From assembly GCA_025916135.1 (NCBI GenBank), contig CP104793.1, positions 930,001-994,000 of the forward strand: a stretch of 64,000 nucleotides of DNA, in the 5' to 3' direction. Made by a program: the position numbers and the translations under genes. The DNA is from Rhodobacteraceae bacterium D3-12. GTDB taxonomy: Bacteria; Pseudomonadota; Alphaproteobacteria; Rhodobacterales; Rhodobacteraceae. Below the pieces are notes generated by a model. The model was not told where the DNA came from. It did no database searches and was given only the letters and a program-made list of their open reading frames with translations. Positions 61,683-64,000 of this stretch are shown here, piece after piece (the first letter of the stretch is position 1; every line of letters begins with the position of its first letter).

Positions 61683-63311
61683 ATGCCCAATACGCCGAAC
61701 GCAAAGCGCCCGAATGCCATCCTTATCCTCGCCGACGATATGGGGTTTTCCGATATCGGCTGCATGGGGTCCGAGATCAACACCCCCAATATCGACGCTA
61801 TGGCGCGGGGCGGGCAAACCTATACGTCGATGTACAATTGCGCACGCTGTTGCCCGACCCGCGCCAGCCTGCTGACCGGGCTTTATCCGCACAAGGCGGG
61901 CATCGGGCACATGACGGCGGATTACGGCTCGGCGGCGTATCAGGGGTATCTGCGCAACGATGCGGTCACCATTGCCGAGGTGCTGCGCCTTGCGGGCTAT
62001 CGCACCTTGATGAGCGGCAAATGGCACGTCGGCGGCCCCTATGACCCGCGCGAGGCAGATGTCTGGACACCGGGCGACGTCGGACAGCCAACACCGCGCC
62101 AGCGTGGGTTTGACCGTTTCTTTGGTACAATCGACGGCGCAGGAAGCTATTTCTTCCCCCATTACATCGGCGAGGATGACAGCCGCATTGATGTCACAAG
62201 CGACGATTTCTACATGACCGATGCGATCTCGGACAAAGCCGTTGATATGGTGGGCGAGGCGGTGGGCGAGGGGAAACCCTTCTTCCTCTATCTCGCCTAT
62301 ACCGCGCCGCATTGGCCGCTTCAGGCCCACGCCGAAGACATCGCCCGCTATCAAGGAACATACCTCAAAGGGTGGGACGCGCTGCGCATCTCCCGCCACG
62401 AAGCCATGCTCGGGCGCGGTATGCTGCAAGGTAATTGGGAGATTTCGCCCCGCGACCCTGATGCTCGCCCATGGGAGCATACCGAAAACAAGGATTGGGA
62501 AGACGCCCGCATGGCGACCTATGCGGCGATGGTTGAAAGCATGGACCGCGGCATCGGTCGCGTCATGACCAAGCTCCGCGCGCTCGGGGTCGAAAAAGAC
62601 ACGCTGGTTCTGTTCCTCTCCGACAACGGCGGGTGCGCGGAATTCATGGAGGAAGACGGCTGGGCCGCAAGCTATCCCGACCGCGGGTTTGACGGCGAAA
62701 GCATCACTGCGGGCAATATCGCGGGGCTTGAACCCGGTCCCGGCACCACATTCCAAAGCTATGATGTCGCTTGGTCGAACGTCTCGAATGCGCCCTTCAG
62801 GATGCACAAGACTTGGGTGCACGAGGGCGGCATATCTACGCCGCTTTTTGCCCATTGGCCCAACGGCATCAAAGCTGGCGGCATCGTGCATCAGGCGCGA
62901 CATGTGGTCGACATCATGCCAACGATTCTCGATGCAACAGGCGCCAGCTATCCGCAGGATTTCGACGGCCACGGCATTCAGAAGCTCGACGGGGAAAGCC
63001 TTGGGCCGTTGTTCCGCAATCATGACGCCGAACGCGAAGCGCCGATTTTCTGGGAGCACGAAGGCAATTGCGCCGCCCGCATTGGCGATTGGAAGCTGGT
63101 GCGCGAATTTGGTCAGGACTGGGAACTCTACAACATGCGCGATGACCGCACCGAGCTTCACGACCTTCGCTTGAAAAACGCGCCCAAGGCCGCGGAACTG
63201 CTCAAGGAATACGAAAATTGGGCCGATAAGGTGGGCGTTGTCGATTGGGGCGTGATCCGTGACCACCCCGACATGGATTGGGTCAAACCCGAACGCCCCG
63301 AGCTTGACTGA
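61683..63311 (+). CDS. Type I arylsulfatase
   Basis: A 542-residue sulfatase: metal-binding ILILADDMGFSDIG (Asp18, Asp19), the modification motif CCPTRASLLTGLYPHKAG in which Cys56 is the CxPxR cysteine turned into formylglycine, then GYRTLMSGKWHVGG, APHWPLQAHAED, and LFLSDNGGCAEFM with the other metal ligands. It removes sulfate from an organic sulfate ester. No signal peptide is evident, so it is probably cytosolic. The formylglycine-generating enzyme is not in the window. It stands alone between greA and ETF-QO. Confidence 0.93.
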   Translation: MPNTPNAKRPNAILILADDMGFSDIGCMGSEINTPNIDAMARGGQTYTSMYNCARCCPTRASLLTGLYPHKAGIGHMTADYGSAAYQGYLRNDAVTIAEVLRLAGYRTLMSGKWHVGGPYDPREADVWTPGDVGQPTPRQRGFDRFFGTIDGAGSYFFPHYIGEDDSRIDVTSDDFYMTDAISDKAVDMVGEAVGEGKPFFLYLAYTAPHWPLQAHAEDIARYQGTYLKGWDALRISRHEAMLGRGMLQGNWEISPRDPDARPWEHTENKDWEDARMATYAAMVESMDRGIGRVMTKLRALGVEKDTLVLFLSDNGGCAEFMEEDGWAASYPDRGFDGESITAGNIAGLEPGPGTTFQSYDVAWSNVSNAPFRMHKTWVHEGGISTPLFAHWPNGIKAGGIVHQARHVVDIMPTILDATGASYPQDFDGHGIQKLDGESLGPLFRNHDAEREAPIFWEHEGNCAARIGDWKLVREFGQDWELYNMRDDRTELHDLRLKNAPKAAELLKEYENWADKVGVVDWGVIRDHPDMDWVKPERPELD

Positions 63312-63519
63312 TCCCCGCACAGCGCCATCCTGTCTGATGTGCGAACCGGGTGAAAACGGGCCGAAACAACAGGACGCGGCCCAAAAAACCGGATTTTACC
63401 TGCTGCCAGATGCCGCGTTTTACGTGATTAACGTGGTGTTGCGATTGACCTAGGCAAGCGGGGCCATGTAATCAGGCGCGAAATAAAGTTACGCCACGCC
63501 GTTAGATAGGGAAAAACAC

Positions 63520-64000
63520 ATGTCTGAGACCGCGCGCGAAGCCATGGAATACGATGTTGTGATTGTCGGAGCGGGGCCTGCTGGCCTCTCCGCGGCAATC
63601 CGGCTCAAACAGCTTGACGCAGATTTGCAGGTTGTTGTGCTGGAAAAAGGCTCGGAAGTGGGCGCTCATATCCTGTCCGGCGCGGTGCTTGACCCTTGCG
63701 GTCTCGACGCGCTGATCCCCGACTGGAAGGAAAAAGGCGCGCCGCTCAATACCCCGGTCGAGCACGACAATTTCTATATGCTGGGCGAGGCGGGCGAAAT
63801 CCGCGTGCCGAACTGGCCGATGCCGCCGCTGATGAACAACCACGGCAATTACATCGTCTCGATGGGCAATGTTTGCCGCTGGATGGCCGAACAGGCCGAA
63901 GAGCTGGGCGTCGAGATTTTCCCCGGCATGGCTTGCTCCGAACTGGTCTATGATGACAACGGCGGCGTCAAAGGCGTGGTTGCGGGGGTATTTGGCCTTG
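63520..64000 (+). CDS. Electron transfer flavoprotein-ubiquinone oxidoreductase (5' part)
   Basis: The frame starts at the ATG at 63520 and runs off the right edge after ~160 residues. It begins MSETAREAMEYDVVIVGAGP with the FAD motif GAGPAGLSAAIRLKQ, then VVVLEKGSEVGAHILSGAVL, then MLGEAGEIRVPNWPMPPLMN, which is the known N-terminal pattern of ETF-QO. This inner-membrane enzyme passes electrons from ETF, fed by acyl-CoA and dimethylglycine/sarcosine dehydrogenases such as those in this window, to ubiquinone. Confidence 0.93.
   Translation, partial: MSETAREAMEYDVVIVGAGPAGLSAAIRLKQLDADLQVVVLEKGSEVGAHILSGAVLDPCGLDALIPDWKEKGAPLNTPVEHDNFYMLGEAGEIRVPNWPMPPLMNNHGNYIVSMGNVCRWMAEQAEELGVEIFPGMACSELVYDDNGGVKGVVAGVFGL

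Noticed and set aside
61617-63320. Long minus-strand open frame opposite the sulfatase
   Set aside because: Same reason: the sense strand encodes a full sulfatase with its catalytic motif.
1-64000. CRISPR arrays, rRNA genes, phage structural genes, toxin-antitoxin or restriction systems
   Set aside because: I looked for regular direct repeats with spacers and for typical motifs on both strands and saw none.

Overview
The window looks like a chromosomal contig from an alphaproteobacterium of the Rhodobacteraceae (Roseobacter group). The grounds are a DmdC-like acyl-CoA dehydrogenase, the short aa3-type cytochrome oxidase subunit IV peptide, a GcvT-type dimethylglycine/sarcosine dehydrogenase, ETF-quinone oxidoreductase, the DUF3489-DUF2924-serine recombinase triplet, and the DUF938, DUF6356 and DUF6173 families. 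This assignment rests on family recognition, not on a search.

Bases 1 to about 23,360 form an accessory region. By eye it is more AT-rich at its left end and has a patchwork of small operons, each with its own regulator. It opens with the tail of a CoxM-like flavoprotein, a thiolase, a class III CoA-transferase and a TIGR03084-type protein, which look like an acyl-CoA catabolic cluster. Next come a thioesterase-thiolase-hydrolase operon divergent from a TetR gene, an Asp/Glu racemase-like gene, a GST/DUF899/DUF2182 operon divergent from an HxlR regulator, an XRE-cupin/GNAT/DMT operon, a TetR/peroxiredoxin-like divergent pair, a GlxA regulator with an MFS transporter and DUF1272 gene, an IS3-family element that truncates a membrane-protein gene, and the recombinase triplet. 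The region ends at a tRNA-Gln(UUG) gene whose 3' end faces the recombinase. Decayed intergenic repeats are scattered through it.

Bases 23,430 to 64,000 are GC-rich and mostly core-like. They hold a BON/MscS channel, an SH3 protein, a 2-hydroxyacid dehydrogenase, gamma-glutamyltransferase, a two-gene locus of unknown membrane proteins sharing a motif, the GcvT-type dehydrogenase, a GH25 lysozyme lipoprotein, a DUF938 methyltransferase, an aldo/keto reductase, a BMP-type nucleoside ABC importer with a structured leader, an ArsR/SRPBCC operon, dnaE, a DsbD-N-like protein, YqgE, a Sua5-type enzyme, an acyl-CoA dehydrogenase with an MBL hydrolase, an Lrp regulator, AzlCD, a molybdenum-cofactor operon (fdhD-mobA-mobB-moeA fusion), greA, a sulfatase and the start of ETF-QO.

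At least ten genes, including greA, carry a single small frameshift, several of them in G or C runs. That pattern suggests base-calling indels more than true gene decay. The most unusual items are the unknown two-gene locus at 28,606-31,347 with a large dyad at its start, the leader RNA candidate upstream of the nucleoside importer, and several clear duplicated or palindromic operators next to regulators (7,007-7,063; 12,093-12,134; 14,399-14,463; 52,697-52,713).
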